Notes: generated by a model from the sequence alone, not told the origin. A stretch of DNA of 64,000 bases from JAADHI01 sp964451325 (GCA_964451325.1 CAYVHO010000006.1:124001-188000), one strand, 5' to 3'; positions 34,045 to 43,242 are shown, numbered from the stretch's first letter. Translations and numbers: made by a program.

Positions 34045-34791
34045 TTAAGTGTCGTTATGTTCTGGAATATGAGAGAGGGCTTGTTCTGATGTCGCAGGGC
34101 GATCTGTCTTTTTCTTTTTGGCATTGATGGCCAAATAGGACTGATAAGAGCGCATGACTTTATCTGCATAACGTGTTGGCAGTTTTTTACCCCGTCGAAT
34201 CCAGCGTCGGATTTTGGTCGGACCAAAGTTGTAAGCTGAAAGTGCCGTGTGAAGATCTCCAAAACGTTTGTTGAGCCGATCCAGATAGTGAATGCCAAGC
34301 CGGATATTGACGTAGGGATCAAAAAGGGGCTGTCCCTGTTCATTCCAAGTGATCTGGGTTGCTTTTGCAAGTGCTTTTCCGGTGGCGGGGACAATTTGCA
34401 TCATGCCCACTGCACCCTTATTTGAAATAGACCAGTTGTAAAATGAGCTTTCTGTTGTAATTACGGCGAGGATAAGCTCCGGGTCAAAGCCATATTCACG
34501 GCTGGCTTCGGAGATAAAAGCAACAAGTTTTGCATCTTCAATCGCATCAAGCCCCGTATGATAGCCCGCAAGAATCTCTTTCATGTGTGCGGTGGGAAAG
34601 GGTTTCGGTGCATAGGCCAGAGATTTTTTTTCCTCAAGCGCTGCCGCAGCTTCGAGTTGTGCCGCTGTGGGAGCCGGAATCGGGTTTGGAATCGCCAAAT
34701 CTCCAGCCGCGAGCAAAAGTAATGGAAAGACAAAGCTTGTCGATAAAACTAAAGTCTTTTTTCGAATGTTTTTTAAGTGTCTCATAATCAT
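34045..34791 (-). CDS. Lytic transglycosylase, SLT/GH23 domain
   Basis: About 248 residues from ATG 34791. The N-terminus (IRKKTLVLSTSFVFPLLLLAAG) is a signal peptide or anchor, followed by an Ala/Pro-rich linker. From about residue 85: AVITTESSFYNW (catalytic Glu in the ES motif), SNKGAVGMMQIVPATGKAL, LFDPYVNIRLGIHYLDRL and ALSAYNFGPTKIRRW, the SLT motifs in order. It cleaves peptidoglycan glycan strands in the periplasm. The C-terminus is Lys-rich. The smr gene is just upstream (61 bases), same strand. Confidence 0.92.
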   Translation of the reverse strand: MIMRHLKNIRKKTLVLSTSFVFPLLLLAAGDLAIPNPIPAPTAAQLEAAAALEEKKSLAYAPKPFPTAHMKEILAGYHTGLDAIEDAKLVAFISEASREYGFDPELILAVITTESSFYNWSISNKGAVGMMQIVPATGKALAKATQITWNEQGQPLFDPYVNIRLGIHYLDRLNKRFGDLHTALSAYNFGPTKIRRWIRRGKKLPTRYADKVMRSYQSYLAINAKKKKTDRPATSEQALSHIPEHNDT

Positions 34792-34852
34792 TTCAAAATA
34801 ACAGGGCTTTTCTCTTAGGGTCAATCCCCCCAAAAGAGGGGGCAGGATCGTG

Positions 34853-35125
34853 TTACGGATCTCGCGTCAATGTCACGATCGTGACACCGTCGCTGCCCTC
34901 CCAAGGTTCGCCGGGATGGAAAGATGCGGCGTAGGGCGAGGTTTTAAGATAGGTCCGAACAGCGTTTTTCAGGCGTCCACCGCCATGACCGTGAATGACC
35001 TTCACTTCACTCTCTCCATATAAAAGGGCCTGATCCAAAAAGCGTTCCAATTTTTCAATGCCTTCTTCGACCAATAGGCCGTGAAGGTCAATTGTGGCCT
35101 CAAAGCCATCAAAAAAATCTGACAT
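34853..35125 (-). CDS. Stand-alone Smr domain protein
   Basis: A 90-residue Smr domain: ATIDLHGLLVEEGIEKLERF (the DLHG motif), VKVIHGHGGGRLKNAV (HGxGxGxL) and a C-terminal GGDGVTIV-like strand (SDGVTIVTL). The Smr domain is the C-terminal nuclease of MutS2 and occurs alone in many bacteria, with RNA- or branched-DNA-cutting activity. No MutS domains here. Monocistronic or first gene before the lytic transglycosylase. Confidence 0.9.
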   Translation of the reverse strand: MSDFFDGFEATIDLHGLLVEEGIEKLERFLDQALLYGESEVKVIHGHGGGRLKNAVRTYLKTSPYAASFHPGEPWEGSDGVTIVTLTRDP

Positions 35126-35228
35126 GATTTAAATTTCGGGGGAGCGATGCTCCCTTAACGGCCTACAATGTTACTATTTATGCCCATCTTTTGAGGTGTC
35201 ATTTTAGAATTGAAGGTGCGGGAATTTG

Positions 35229-35334
35229 CCTGATGGGAGGGTCATTATGCCTCAGGAAGAATGCTTTTGTCTAGTGGTGTCTTGGCTGTTCCCTAAAAAT
35301 GGAACATCGGCAAGCCTGAGAGAGGACTTGCCTG
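35229..35334 (+). promoter_or_regulatory. Hairpin-rich leader before the Nramp-like gene
   Basis: Three successive stems: CCTGA/TCAGG (35229-35256), TGTTCC/GGAACA (35287-35306), and GGCAAG/CTTGCC (35309-35332) followed by TGTATTTTGTTTT. The last is attenuator-like and lies 14 bases before the start codon. I do not recognise a known metal riboswitch consensus (yybP-ykoY, M-box or NiCo). Functional role inferred. Confidence 0.4.
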
Positions 35335-35346
35335 TATTTTGTTTTG

Positions 35347-36669
35347 ATGTTAGCTTGGCAACCCGATTCAATCGCATCTTTAAATCATTTTGTATGGTTC
35401 AATGGCAGGACGCCCTTCCCTTTGAAGCCCTTAAAAACACGTCTTAGCATGCTCGCCTTAATCGGCCCCGGTCTGCTGGTTGCCGCCACGGGTGTGGGTG
35501 CGGGGGATTTAGCGACGGCCAGCTTTACGGGCAGTCTACTGGGCACCGCAGTGCTTTGGGCCGTTCTCTTAGGTGGATTTTTAAAATTTGTTTTGACGGA
35601 AGGCTTGGCGCGCTGGCAACTCGCAACGGGGGAAACCCTGCTCGAAGGAGCCGCGAGGCGACTTGGCCCCATTGTTGGCTGGTTGTTTTTGCCTTACCTC
35701 CTGCTCTGGTCTTTTTTTGTGGGCTCGGCGCTCATGAGCGCCTGTGGGGTGACCTTGCATGCGATTTTTCCTGTTTTTGAGACCGCCACCACAGGGAAAA
35801 TTGTTTTTGGCATTGTTTCAAGTCTACTGGGATTGCTCCTGGTTGTAGCGGGCGGGTTCAAACTGTTCGAAAAGGTGATGGGCATTTGTATTGCCTTGAT
35901 GTTTTTCATTGTATTGCTAACGGCTTTTTTACTTTGGCCCGGGACCGCTGAGGTGATGCAGGGTTTGTTGATCCCTTCGATTCCAGATGCGGCGGGTGCA
36001 GGCATTACCTGGACGGTGGCTTTGATGGGCGGTATTGGCGGCACCGTGACCGTGCTCTGTTATGGGTATTGGATCCGTGAAAAGGCGCGTTCCGGGCCAG
36101 AGGATCTGCGCATGTGCCGTATTGATCTGGCGGTCGGGTATGTGATGACCATTTTATTTGGTCTGGCGATGGTGATTATCGGCAGTACCGTGAAGATTAC
36201 AGGCAGTGGGGCGGGTCTCTTGGCGACCCTTGCAGCGCAGCTTGAAGGGCCATTGGGTCCGGCAGGACGCTGGATTTTTCTGGTGGGGGCCTTGGGTGCC
36301 GTTTTTAGCAGCCTCTTGGGGGTTTGGCAGTCTGTGCCTTATTTGTTTGCGGATGCCTGGCGTTTGTTTGTTTTAAGAGATACAACAAAGGGTGGCATCA
36401 TTGATACACGCGCTGGCCCTTACCGATATTTTTTATGGGCCATCGCCTTTATTCCGATGGCGGGTCTGTTCATGCGTTTTAAAGAGGTTCAAAAACTGTA
36501 CGCCGTGATCGGCTCAGCCTTCATTCCTTTGTTAGCGCTTGTCCTGCTTATTCTCAATGGTCGTCGTGATTGGCTGGGGAGATTGAGCAATAAAATACCA
36601 ACGGTCGCTGTGCTGTTAGCGATACTTGTTTTTTTCGGTGGCATGGCCTGGGCGAAGTGGATGAGCTGA
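35347..36669 (+). CDS. Nramp-family transporter lacking the canonical DPGN motif
   Basis: A membrane protein of about 440 residues with 11 predicted helices. The first reads LALIGPGLLVAATGVGAGDLA, aligned with the Nramp TM1 where classical Mn/Fe transporters have DPGN. The TM6 metal-binding MPH motif is likewise absent (VALMGGIGGTVTVLCYGYW). Nramp-related clades with these changes are annotated as divalent-cation transporters of uncertain specificity. Start uncertain: ATG 35347 has no ribosome site, and ATG 35449 begins just at the first helix. The upstream hairpin leader may control it. Stop at 36669 leaves 45 bases to the convergent GGDEF/EAL gene. Confidence 0.8.
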   Translation: MLAWQPDSIASLNHFVWFNGRTPFPLKPLKTRLSMLALIGPGLLVAATGVGAGDLATASFTGSLLGTAVLWAVLLGGFLKFVLTEGLARWQLATGETLLEGAARRLGPIVGWLFLPYLLLWSFFVGSALMSACGVTLHAIFPVFETATTGKIVFGIVSSLLGLLLVVAGGFKLFEKVMGICIALMFFIVLLTAFLLWPGTAEVMQGLLIPSIPDAAGAGITWTVALMGGIGGTVTVLCYGYWIREKARSGPEDLRMCRIDLAVGYVMTILFGLAMVIIGSTVKITGSGAGLLATLAAQLEGPLGPAGRWIFLVGALGAVFSSLLGVWQSVPYLFADAWRLFVLRDTTKGGIIDTRAGPYRYFLWAIAFIPMAGLFMRFKEVQKLYAVIGSAFIPLLALVLLILNGRRDWLGRLSNKIPTVAVLLAILVFFGGMAWAKWMS

Positions 36670-36714
36670 AAGCCTATTCCTTATCGTCGTCTAAGGAACA
36701 CAAGGGTTTCCGTC

Positions 36715-38889
36715 TCAATCAATTTTTTCTTGGGGTCGCGCATAGAGATAGCCTTGGGCATATTTGCAGCCTTGTGCCATGAGATAGTCGGATTGCTCCT
36801 TTTTTTCAACCCCTTCCGCAACGACTTCCAGTCCTAAATTTTTTGCCAACTGAATAATGGTTTTGATCAACTCTTTGCACTTGTCATCTTTCTCGATGAC
36901 ATCAACAAAAGAGCGGTCTATTTTTAATCCTTCAAAGGGGAATTGATATAAGTAGCTTAAGGACGAATAGCCTGTACCAAAATCATCAATGTACAGTGGA
37001 AATCCATGTTGTTTTATTTTTTCAAATATTTTGAGGGCTTCCATGGCATTTTTAAGAATGACACTTTCTGTCACCTCCAGGACGATGGCCTTGGGGGGGA
37101 GATTTAAAGCGGAGACCACCCGAAGCAATTCTTCAACGAACCCATTTTGCCAAAATTGAGGGGGTGAAATGTTAATGTGAATGGATGTATTTTTGTGTTG
37201 TGGGTGTGTTGTTCTGAGTGTTTTAATTTTTTTGCATGCTGTTTCAAAAATCCAAGTGCCCAGCGGAATAATAAACCCATTTTCTTCGGCCAATGGGATG
37301 AAATCAACCGGGGAGATCATGCCTTTTTCGGGATGTTGCCATCGAATCAGGGCTTCAAAAGAAATGATTTTCTGGTTTTTCATTTCAACAATGGGCTGGT
37401 AAAAAAGTGTGAATTCTGAATGTTTCAATGCACTGCGCATATCCATTTCTAGCTGGAGCAGTGCCAGGGCTTTTGCGTGCATTTTTTTGTCAAAAAGCAT
37501 GTACTTGGATTTGCCGGAATTTTTCGCGGCGTACATGGCAATATCGGCATCGCGCAGCACTTCTTTGCTTGAGGTGTGACCATCACGATTGAGGGTGATA
37601 CCCACACTTGCAGAAATTTTAATTTCTCGTCGATCAAGATAGAGGGGCTCTTCTATCCGTTGGAGTAAACGTTTTGCTAAGGCAATGACATCAGCGGGTT
37701 TGTTGATATCGATCAATAAGATTGCAAATTCATCTCCTCCAAGCCGGGCGACACTGTCTGCTGAGCGGACGGTTTCTTTAATCCGTTTTGATATTTCGAT
37801 TAAAAGCTGATCACCAACGAGGTGTCCCAAAGAATCATTGATGCGTTTGAAACGATCTAGATCTAGATAGAGTAGGGCAAAGTCAAAATGCTTTTTTCGA
37901 TTGTTATATTGCAGTATTTTGGTGAGGTGATCGACAAATACAGATCGGTTGTGTAAACTGGTGAGTGCGTCGTGTGTTGCATCTTTTAGGAGTTGTTGTT
38001 CGGCTTTGACTCTTGCGGTCACATCTCTTGCGGAGACATAGTACAAGTCGCCCTGTTCGTTCATGACAATACTGCAGGATAACCAGATGGTTCGGCCATC
38101 ACTTCGTCTAAAACGACATTCCTCTAATAAGGGTGCTTTCTGTCCTGTGATAGAAGAGAGCTTGTTCATGAGTCGTTGACGATCATGGGGGCGGATGAAA
38201 TTGAAAAACGGCCTTGATTTGATCTGTTTTTCGGCATAACCCAAAGTTTTCTGCCAAGCATGATTGATTTGTTTAAAGTAGCCCCCTTGATCGATAATGG
38301 CCATGAGTTCGAGTGATAAAGCAAAAAAACGATCTCGCTCGGTAATGGCTTGTTTGAGTTTCAATGTGGCAAAGCCTTGGGAAACAAAGGGCATGAAGCG
38401 TCGGAGTTGTTTAATATGTGTGGGGTTAAAATGGCGATGTTTAGCGTGCGTACAGACTAAAATGGCGTCTTTTTCGCCAAGCTCCAGCTTGAAATGCAGT
38501 GCCGAAGCAATGCCTTCTCGCGATTTTTTTGACTGTTGATGCCACTCTTTGACCAGATTAACATCAAAGACTGCGGCGGGTTTTCCTGAGAGGACACGCT
38601 GAAATAAGGTGTCTGGAAACCAGAGTGTGTCTTGAATTTGTGTGCGAGTAGAAGAAGAGGGAGACATGCTTCCGTCCTCTTCAGGTTTGAGAATAAAGAT
38701 GTGTTCGCAGTGGAGGAGTGCTCTTAGCACATCGGCCAAGGCGGCAAACAAACTATCTTTGCTGTCCGCATCAAAGATGGAGCGAATACCCTGAAGCTGA
38801 GATTCGCAATCAATCCGTAATTCAGACTCGCGTTGACGCGATCGTTCTAAATCGAGAAAGGCTTCTAATAATTGTTCTGTCTTTTTCAT
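36715..38889 (-). CDS. GAF-PAS-GGDEF-EAL c-di-GMP enzyme
   Basis: A 724-residue signalling protein. Residues 1-180 are a coiled-coil start and GAF-like sensor; 185-305 a PAS domain with PAC tail (ECRFRRSDGRTIWLSCSI); 305-470 GGDEF with intact signature RLGGDEF (384-388); 475-724 EAL with FEALIRW (512-514), EVTESV, IDDFGTGYSSLSYL and VVAEGVE. Both diguanylate cyclase and phosphodiesterase residues are intact, so it could be bifunctional. No membrane segments: a cytoplasmic sensor. It starts 11 bases after the FIST gene stop (38900), so it presumably takes input from that sensor. Confidence 0.95.
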   Translation of the reverse strand: MKKTEQLLEAFLDLERSRQRESELRIDCESQLQGIRSIFDADSKDSLFAALADVLRALLHCEHIFILKPEEDGSMSPSSSTRTQIQDTLWFPDTLFQRVLSGKPAAVFDVNLVKEWHQQSKKSREGIASALHFKLELGEKDAILVCTHAKHRHFNPTHIKQLRRFMPFVSQGFATLKLKQAITERDRFFALSLELMAIIDQGGYFKQINHAWQKTLGYAEKQIKSRPFFNFIRPHDRQRLMNKLSSITGQKAPLLEECRFRRSDGRTIWLSCSIVMNEQGDLYYVSARDVTARVKAEQQLLKDATHDALTSLHNRSVFVDHLTKILQYNNRKKHFDFALLYLDLDRFKRINDSLGHLVGDQLLIEISKRIKETVRSADSVARLGGDEFAILLIDINKPADVIALAKRLLQRIEEPLYLDRREIKISASVGITLNRDGHTSSKEVLRDADIAMYAAKNSGKSKYMLFDKKMHAKALALLQLEMDMRSALKHSEFTLFYQPIVEMKNQKIISFEALIRWQHPEKGMISPVDFIPLAEENGFIIPLGTWIFETACKKIKTLRTTHPQHKNTSIHINISPPQFWQNGFVEELLRVVSALNLPPKAIVLEVTESVILKNAMEALKIFEKIKQHGFPLYIDDFGTGYSSLSYLYQFPFEGLKIDRSFVDVIEKDDKCKELIKTIIQLAKNLGLEVVAEGVEKKEQSDYLMAQGCKYAQGYLYARPQEKID

Positions 38890-38899
38890 GACTTCAGTG

Positions 38900-40090
38900 C
38901 TAATTGGTGAAGAGCAAGACCGATATCATGAGATTGCCGTGTCTGTTTTCTCCCCCAACAAAGCAGCCTTGTTCGCCAAAAGTAAAAGATCCCATAAAGG
39001 GCGTATCGGGTAATTCTTCTTTCAGCCCATTGACAACTTCGTCAATTTTATCCTTGACTGTCAACATGCATCCCGCACAGTAGATAATCAGTGCTCCCGC
39101 GACATCGCTGTTTTTTAGAGGGTTCATTTCTTTTGCAGAGGATGCGACACGCGCTGCCCGCGATACAAGGCTATCCACAGAGCCTCGCATGAGTACGATT
39201 TCGTCGTCAGTGCTCATGTCTGTAAACAGGGTTAATGAACCATCCTCAAGAACCGTGTCTGGATGTGTCAGTTGAAAATAGGGGATTTTTCCAATATGGC
39301 CGGCAACGCGGCCCAGGGGATGTAGTGACGTCGCGGCGAGAATGTTCCCGCCGCTGGACATCTCTTTTGAGATGAGTCCAGTGGTCCATTCGTTGTAGAC
39401 TTCTGCTGCAGGACGATGATCAATCTTGCTGAGTACACGGCCCGCGACTTTTGTGACTTTTCCTTTATGATCAGTGGGTTCATAGCCGCTGTGAAAGGCA
39501 AACATAATTTCTGTTGAGGGAAACATTGCGCCGATAACAACCGCATTGTCATAGACGGTGTCTCCAGATAACTGTTTCCACTCTCCTGTGACGGTATTGT
39601 CCGCCGAACTCCCACCTGTGATGGGGACGCTGTTTCCGACGACTTCTGCGATGCCTTCCATCAAACGTTCTTCGGAGCCTGGTGCGGCAGTGAGCCAGAT
39701 CATCGCAGGGACTTCTCCGACACAATTGGCCGCTTCAAGCGCCTGTGTTAATGCATTTTTTGCAGCTTGTTTTGCATCATCTCCGATGATTGATGCACCC
39801 ACGCCGTAAGATCCTTCTGGATCTAAGACAGCAAAAAATGAAAGTCCTCTGCCTTCGCTACTGTGAAATCCGTCCTGTGTCATTGCACCTAAGCAGGATG
39901 AAGCCCCTTGTATTGGGACATCGGGGCTCAGTGTTCGAATGGCTTTCAAAACCAAAGCCGGATCGTAATTGACTGAAAAACTGACAACGAGGGTGCTGGG
40001 TTCAGCCCCCAATTCCTTAAGGAGTTGCTGGTAAGCATTTTTTATGGCATCAAAACCGGGTTCTGTTGTCCAAGCTGTAGCGGTTTTCAT
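38900..40090 (-). CDS. FIST-domain sensor protein
   Basis: A 396-residue protein with an N-terminal FIST domain (LVVSFSVNYDPALVLKAI, IQGASSCLGAMTQDGF, GGSSADNTVTGEWKQL) and a C-terminal FIST_C domain (AGCMLTVKDKIDEVVNGL, DTPFMGSFTFGEQGC). FIST domains bind small ligands, perhaps amino acids, and are usually linked to c-di-GMP enzymes or methyl-accepting proteins. The GGDEF-EAL gene follows at 11 bases. GGGGGAAAAA precedes the ATG and TTGACA lies about 50 bases upstream (40111-40116 region). No signal peptide. Confidence 0.93.
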   Translation of the reverse strand: MKTATAWTTEPGFDAIKNAYQQLLKELGAEPSTLVVSFSVNYDPALVLKAIRTLSPDVPIQGASSCLGAMTQDGFHSSEGRGLSFFAVLDPEGSYGVGASIIGDDAKQAAKNALTQALEAANCVGEVPAMIWLTAAPGSEERLMEGIAEVVGNSVPITGGSSADNTVTGEWKQLSGDTVYDNAVVIGAMFPSTEIMFAFHSGYEPTDHKGKVTKVAGRVLSKIDHRPAAEVYNEWTTGLISKEMSSGGNILAATSLHPLGRVAGHIGKIPYFQLTHPDTVLEDGSLTLFTDMSTDDEIVLMRGSVDSLVSRAARVASSAKEMNPLKNSDVAGALIIYCAGCMLTVKDKIDEVVNGLKEELPDTPFMGSFTFGEQGCFVGGENRHGNLMISVLLFTN

Positions 40091-40332
40091 TTTTTCCCCC
40101 TGTAAATCGTGTATTTTATTTTTAGTTTTTGTGTCAAACGTCCTGACTTTTTGAATATAAATTTCCTGTAATGGAGATCCAGTCTTGATAAAGTTGTTTT
40201 GTGTCGTTCAAAGTACTCCAAAAGGGTTTATTATCCTGGCTTCTTTTATTGCTAAAAGGGGTGTCTTTCTTGATCTGATACGAGTATAGCAGAGCGTGTG
40301 TTTTCGGGGGATTTTTCACATTTAAAAATGGG

Positions 40333-41337
40333 GTGATTGTGTTGAGTTCAGAGATAAAAAACTATCTCTCTCCGAGATGGTGCAAAAATGCCCATCTTCA
40401 AACGGTGTGGCGTAAGTTTCTTGGAGAAATTCCAGTGCTGCCACAGCTTGTGCGGGAGCGCTGGGAAACACCCGATGATGATTTTTTGGATCTTGACTTT
40501 ATGGGTTTTTCCTCTGAAAAATCGGATGGAGATCAAAATCCCATTGTGCTCTGTTTGCACGGTTTTGAAGGGTCTTCAGATGCAAAATATATTAAGGGTA
40601 TGTTGCAATCTGTAGAACAAATGCGCTGGCGCGGAGTGGCCTTAAATTTTAGGTCATGTAGTGGAGAAATGAATCGTCAGCCTCGTTTTTATCATTCAGG
40701 CGAAACAAGTGATTTTGATTGGGTGGTTCGGCGACTCAGTCTCCGCTGGCCGGATGCACCAATTTTTGTTGTGGGTTTTTCGTTGGGTGGCAGTGTGATG
40801 TTAAGGTGGTTGGGTGAGGGAGGTGCAGAGGCGGCTTCTCTGATTCAGGCGGCTGTTGCGATTTCCGTTCCCTACGATTTAGGCGTAGCTGCAGAGCGGA
40901 TTGATACAGGCTTGATGTGTGTTTACGGTCAAAATTTCTTGAAGACACTCAAACAGAAGATGATCGAAAAATCAGTACTGTATCCCACTTTAATTGACCC
41001 TGTTTTGGTGTCGGGTATCCGTTCTTATATTGAATTTGAAAATCGGGCTTTTGCCCCTTTGCACAATTTTAAAGATGCGAAAGACTATTGGCAGCAGTGC
41101 AGCGCAAAATATTTTCTGGAAGGCATTTCATGTCCGACGCTCATTCTGCATTCGGAAGATGATCCTTTTTTACCAGGGACTCATTTGCCAAAAAAAATCT
41201 TTGAATCTTCAAAATGGCTCATGCCTGAGATCTCAAAACACGGCGGGCATGTCGGGTTTGTGCAAGGGCCTTGGCCTTGGCGAGTGAATTACTGGTCTGA
41301 GGCTCGGACAATGGCCTTTTTATTGGAATTCAAGTAA
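40333..41337 (+). CDS. YheT-like alpha/beta hydrolase
   Basis: A 334-residue alpha/beta hydrolase of the YheT/ABHD1-3 group: SPRWCKNAHLQTVWRKFL at the N-terminus, CLHGFEGSSDAKYIKGML, NFRSCSGEMNRQPRFYHSG and the nucleophile elbow VVGFSLGGSVMLRWLGE. The acid is in HSEDDPFLP and the His in SKHGGHVGFV. Substrates are probably medium-chain esters. Start could be GTG 40333, GTG 40339 or TTG 40342; none has a strong ribosome site. It is a single gene between the FIST operon and an envelope protein gene. Confidence 0.9.
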   Translation: MIVLSSEIKNYLSPRWCKNAHLQTVWRKFLGEIPVLPQLVRERWETPDDDFLDLDFMGFSSEKSDGDQNPIVLCLHGFEGSSDAKYIKGMLQSVEQMRWRGVALNFRSCSGEMNRQPRFYHSGETSDFDWVVRRLSLRWPDAPIFVVGFSLGGSVMLRWLGEGGAEAASLIQAAVAISVPYDLGVAAERIDTGLMCVYGQNFLKTLKQKMIEKSVLYPTLIDPVLVSGIRSYIEFENRAFAPLHNFKDAKDYWQQCSAKYFLEGISCPTLILHSEDDPFLPGTHLPKKIFESSKWLMPEISKHGGHVGFVQGPWPWRVNYWSEARTMAFLLEFK

Positions 41338-41398
41338 GGACTCTTTTTGTTTGAGGGAGCTCTTGGAATCAATCAGACTGAACGGCGCCATATCATTC

Positions 41399-41473
41399 TT
41401 GACAGTCATTGCTGTAGCCGGGATAATGACACCGTTTTATTTGATACGCTCGGGAAGCACTGAGCACGAGATG
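41399..41473 (+). promoter_or_regulatory. Diverged copy of the trpS promoter-leader segment
   Basis: TTGACA (41399-41404), 17 bases, GATAAT (41422-41427), then GACACCGTTTTATTTGATAC and, at 41471, ATGAAGAAAAGAACG. The trpS region has the same order: TTGACA, 17 bases, CATAAT, GACGCCGCTTTTGTTGG, and ATGAAGAAAAAGAAACGCG. The -35 to ATG distance is 72 versus 74 bases. No trpS coding sequence follows the ATG here. It may still drive the envelope gene at 41620. Confidence 0.65.
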
Positions 41474-41619
41474 AAGAAAAGAACGTATCCTTCCGCGCAA
41501 AGCCTCGCTTTCATTTAAAATCTACGACTGGGACTGTTTGATCTCAGACCTCGCATGATGTTTGCGGCGAGTATTATTTCTATAAATATTTTAGATATTG
41601 AAACAAGGAGTCAATTGTA

Positions 41620-42387
41620 ATGAATACTGACATTATAAAATGGGTGACCATCGCTGTCGCGGTTTTTGTTTTTACCGCACCTGTTTCGGCTGCGTCATGG
41701 ATGGATCAGGCAAAGACCGAATTTGAAAAAGACAGATACGAAGATGTCATTGAAACCGCACAGGATCATAAAAAAGACAAGAAATGCAAAATAGGTTTAA
41801 TGTTGCTGGCGTTTAGCCATTTACAGCTCCATGAATTCAATGGCACCAAAACCGACAAAAAGCGGTTTCGGAACTATATGGATTTACTGGAAGATCGTGT
41901 CAGTGCCGTAAACCTCAACGAAATTTATTATTTTGTTCGGCAAGCAGACAAACCGGAGGTTGTGAAACAGGCACGTGCACTGCTCAAACATGCCTTTAAA
42001 GGGGTTTTTGAAATTGAGGATATCCAAAAACTATTGCCCTTTGTGAAGGTCAAGGATCTTAAAACCCGTAAAATGGCCTTGTCCGCTATTGACGATATTA
42101 TTGAAATAAAACGAAAATATGTAAACAAAGGCGGGACTTTGCGTCGGAAGGATGTTGGGGTGATGCGTGGGCAGGGAGTTATTCGTGCCTTGTTGGATAA
42201 TATCAGCCAGTCCGCCGCGTTCAGCGCCCTGGTGGACATCGAACAACCCGTGCTGGCCTATACCAAAGATTATGACGGGAAAAAAGTGATGAAGTTAGAA
42301 GTCAAAATCAACCGGGCCATCAGCAAACGCGAGAAAAAATATCCCAAGAGCAATTGGTACAGCGCGACAGGGAAAATATTGCCCTAG
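41620..42387 (+). CDS. Secreted protein of unknown function, helical repeats
   Basis: A 255-residue protein with a signal peptide (IKWVTIAVAVFVFTAPVSAA) cleaved near residue 25. The mature part is rich in Lys and Glu helices, such as FEKDRYEDVIETAQDHKKDK and LNEIYYFVRQADKPEVVKQA, suggesting TPR- or HEAT-like repeats. Two cysteines near residues 58-60 region (KKCKIG) only. No family recognised. Ribosome site AAGGAG is 9 bases before the ATG at 41620. Next gene (42553) also encodes an exported protein. Confidence 0.65.
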   Translation: MNTDIIKWVTIAVAVFVFTAPVSAASWMDQAKTEFEKDRYEDVIETAQDHKKDKKCKIGLMLLAFSHLQLHEFNGTKTDKKRFRNYMDLLEDRVSAVNLNEIYYFVRQADKPEVVKQARALLKHAFKGVFEIEDIQKLLPFVKVKDLKTRKMALSAIDDIIEIKRKYVNKGGTLRRKDVGVMRGQGVIRALLDNISQSAAFSALVDIEQPVLAYTKDYDGKKVMKLEVKINRAISKREKKYPKSNWYSATGKILP

Positions 42388-42552
42388 TTCCTGAATTTGG
42401 GTAAAAAATAAAGATTAACAGCCTGTATTGTCCTCAATAATAATACGACCGTCTTTCCATTGAGAATGGTCTGTGATCATCGTAAATTTGTTTCTGCCCA
42501 TTTATAAAAAACTTAAATAGAGGTCACTTCGGTGATATTAGAAAGGAAAATA

Positions 42553-43221
42553 ATGAAAAAAATCATAATGGCTGTATTATCAGTCACAGCAATGTTATTT
42601 GTAAACACTGCACAGGCAGAACTCATGGTAAACCCTACTGCTTCCGCCGAAAATGGCGAAATGGAGGGTGGTGTGGCTTTAAGCTTTTCTTCAATTTCAT
42701 ATGAGGTACCTGGGGACAACAGTGACGTTGATCGCAAAATGTTGTCCGCTTATGGGGCAATGAATGTGCAAGACGAGATTGATATTTTTGGTGCGCTTGG
42801 CTACACCTTTCAATCTGAACTTGATGGGAGAAATGGCGATGACACAGGCTTTGCATTAGCGGGAGGTGTACGTGCTACCTTGCCCATTGATGGTGATTTT
42901 AAGGTACGTGGTTATGGTCAGCTTTTTTATTTTGACGAGGATTACGGAAATAGTCTCTCAGGAACTGGGATCGAGTTGTCTCTTGGCGTATTGGCGATTA
43001 AAGAAATCGAAGAGCTCAAGATCTATGGTGGTGTTGAACTCGTGCCATTTGATGACTCAGAACTCAAAGGAAATCTTGCAACCATCGATTTAGAACGTGA
43101 CAATATCTTCGGTCTTCGTGTGGGTGCAAATTACCAACTGAATGATCAGCTTTTACTTAGAGGCGAACTTGCCTTAATCAGTGAAACCACCGTTACGGTG
43201 GGTTTGAGCATGCCGTTCTGA
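42553..43221 (+). CDS. Outer-membrane beta-barrel protein
   Basis: About 222 residues from ATG 42553 (AAGGAAA ribosome site). Signal peptide MKKIIMAVLSVTAMLFVNTA-QA. The mature part alternates short polar turns with amphipathic strands (VALSFSSISYEV, FGALGYTFQSEL, GYGQLFYFDED, LRVGANYQL, LLRGELALIS) and ends in TVGLSMPF, with the C-terminal Phe signal read by the BAM machinery. About eight strands, like OmpA/OmpW-size barrels. Terminated by the strong hairpin at 43251-43285. Confidence 0.82.
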   Translation: MKKIIMAVLSVTAMLFVNTAQAELMVNPTASAENGEMEGGVALSFSSISYEVPGDNSDVDRKMLSAYGAMNVQDEIDIFGALGYTFQSELDGRNGDDTGFALAGGVRATLPIDGDFKVRGYGQLFYFDEDYGNSLSGTGIELSLGVLAIKEIEELKIYGGVELVPFDDSELKGNLATIDLERDNIFGLRVGANYQLNDQLLLRGELALISETTVTVGLSMPF

Positions 43222-43242
43222 GGTTTGTTTTCGAGTCCGGTT

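Noticed and set aside
35135..35156. GGGAGCGATGCTCCC as terminator
   Set aside because: Short stem without a T-run on either strand; left as unassigned.
35226..35447. 73-residue frame in the Nramp leader
   Set aside because: No ribosome site, overlaps the transporter frame, and no recognisable domain.
41471..41520. A trpS pseudogene after the duplicated promoter
   Set aside because: Similarity to trpS ends after the first few codons.
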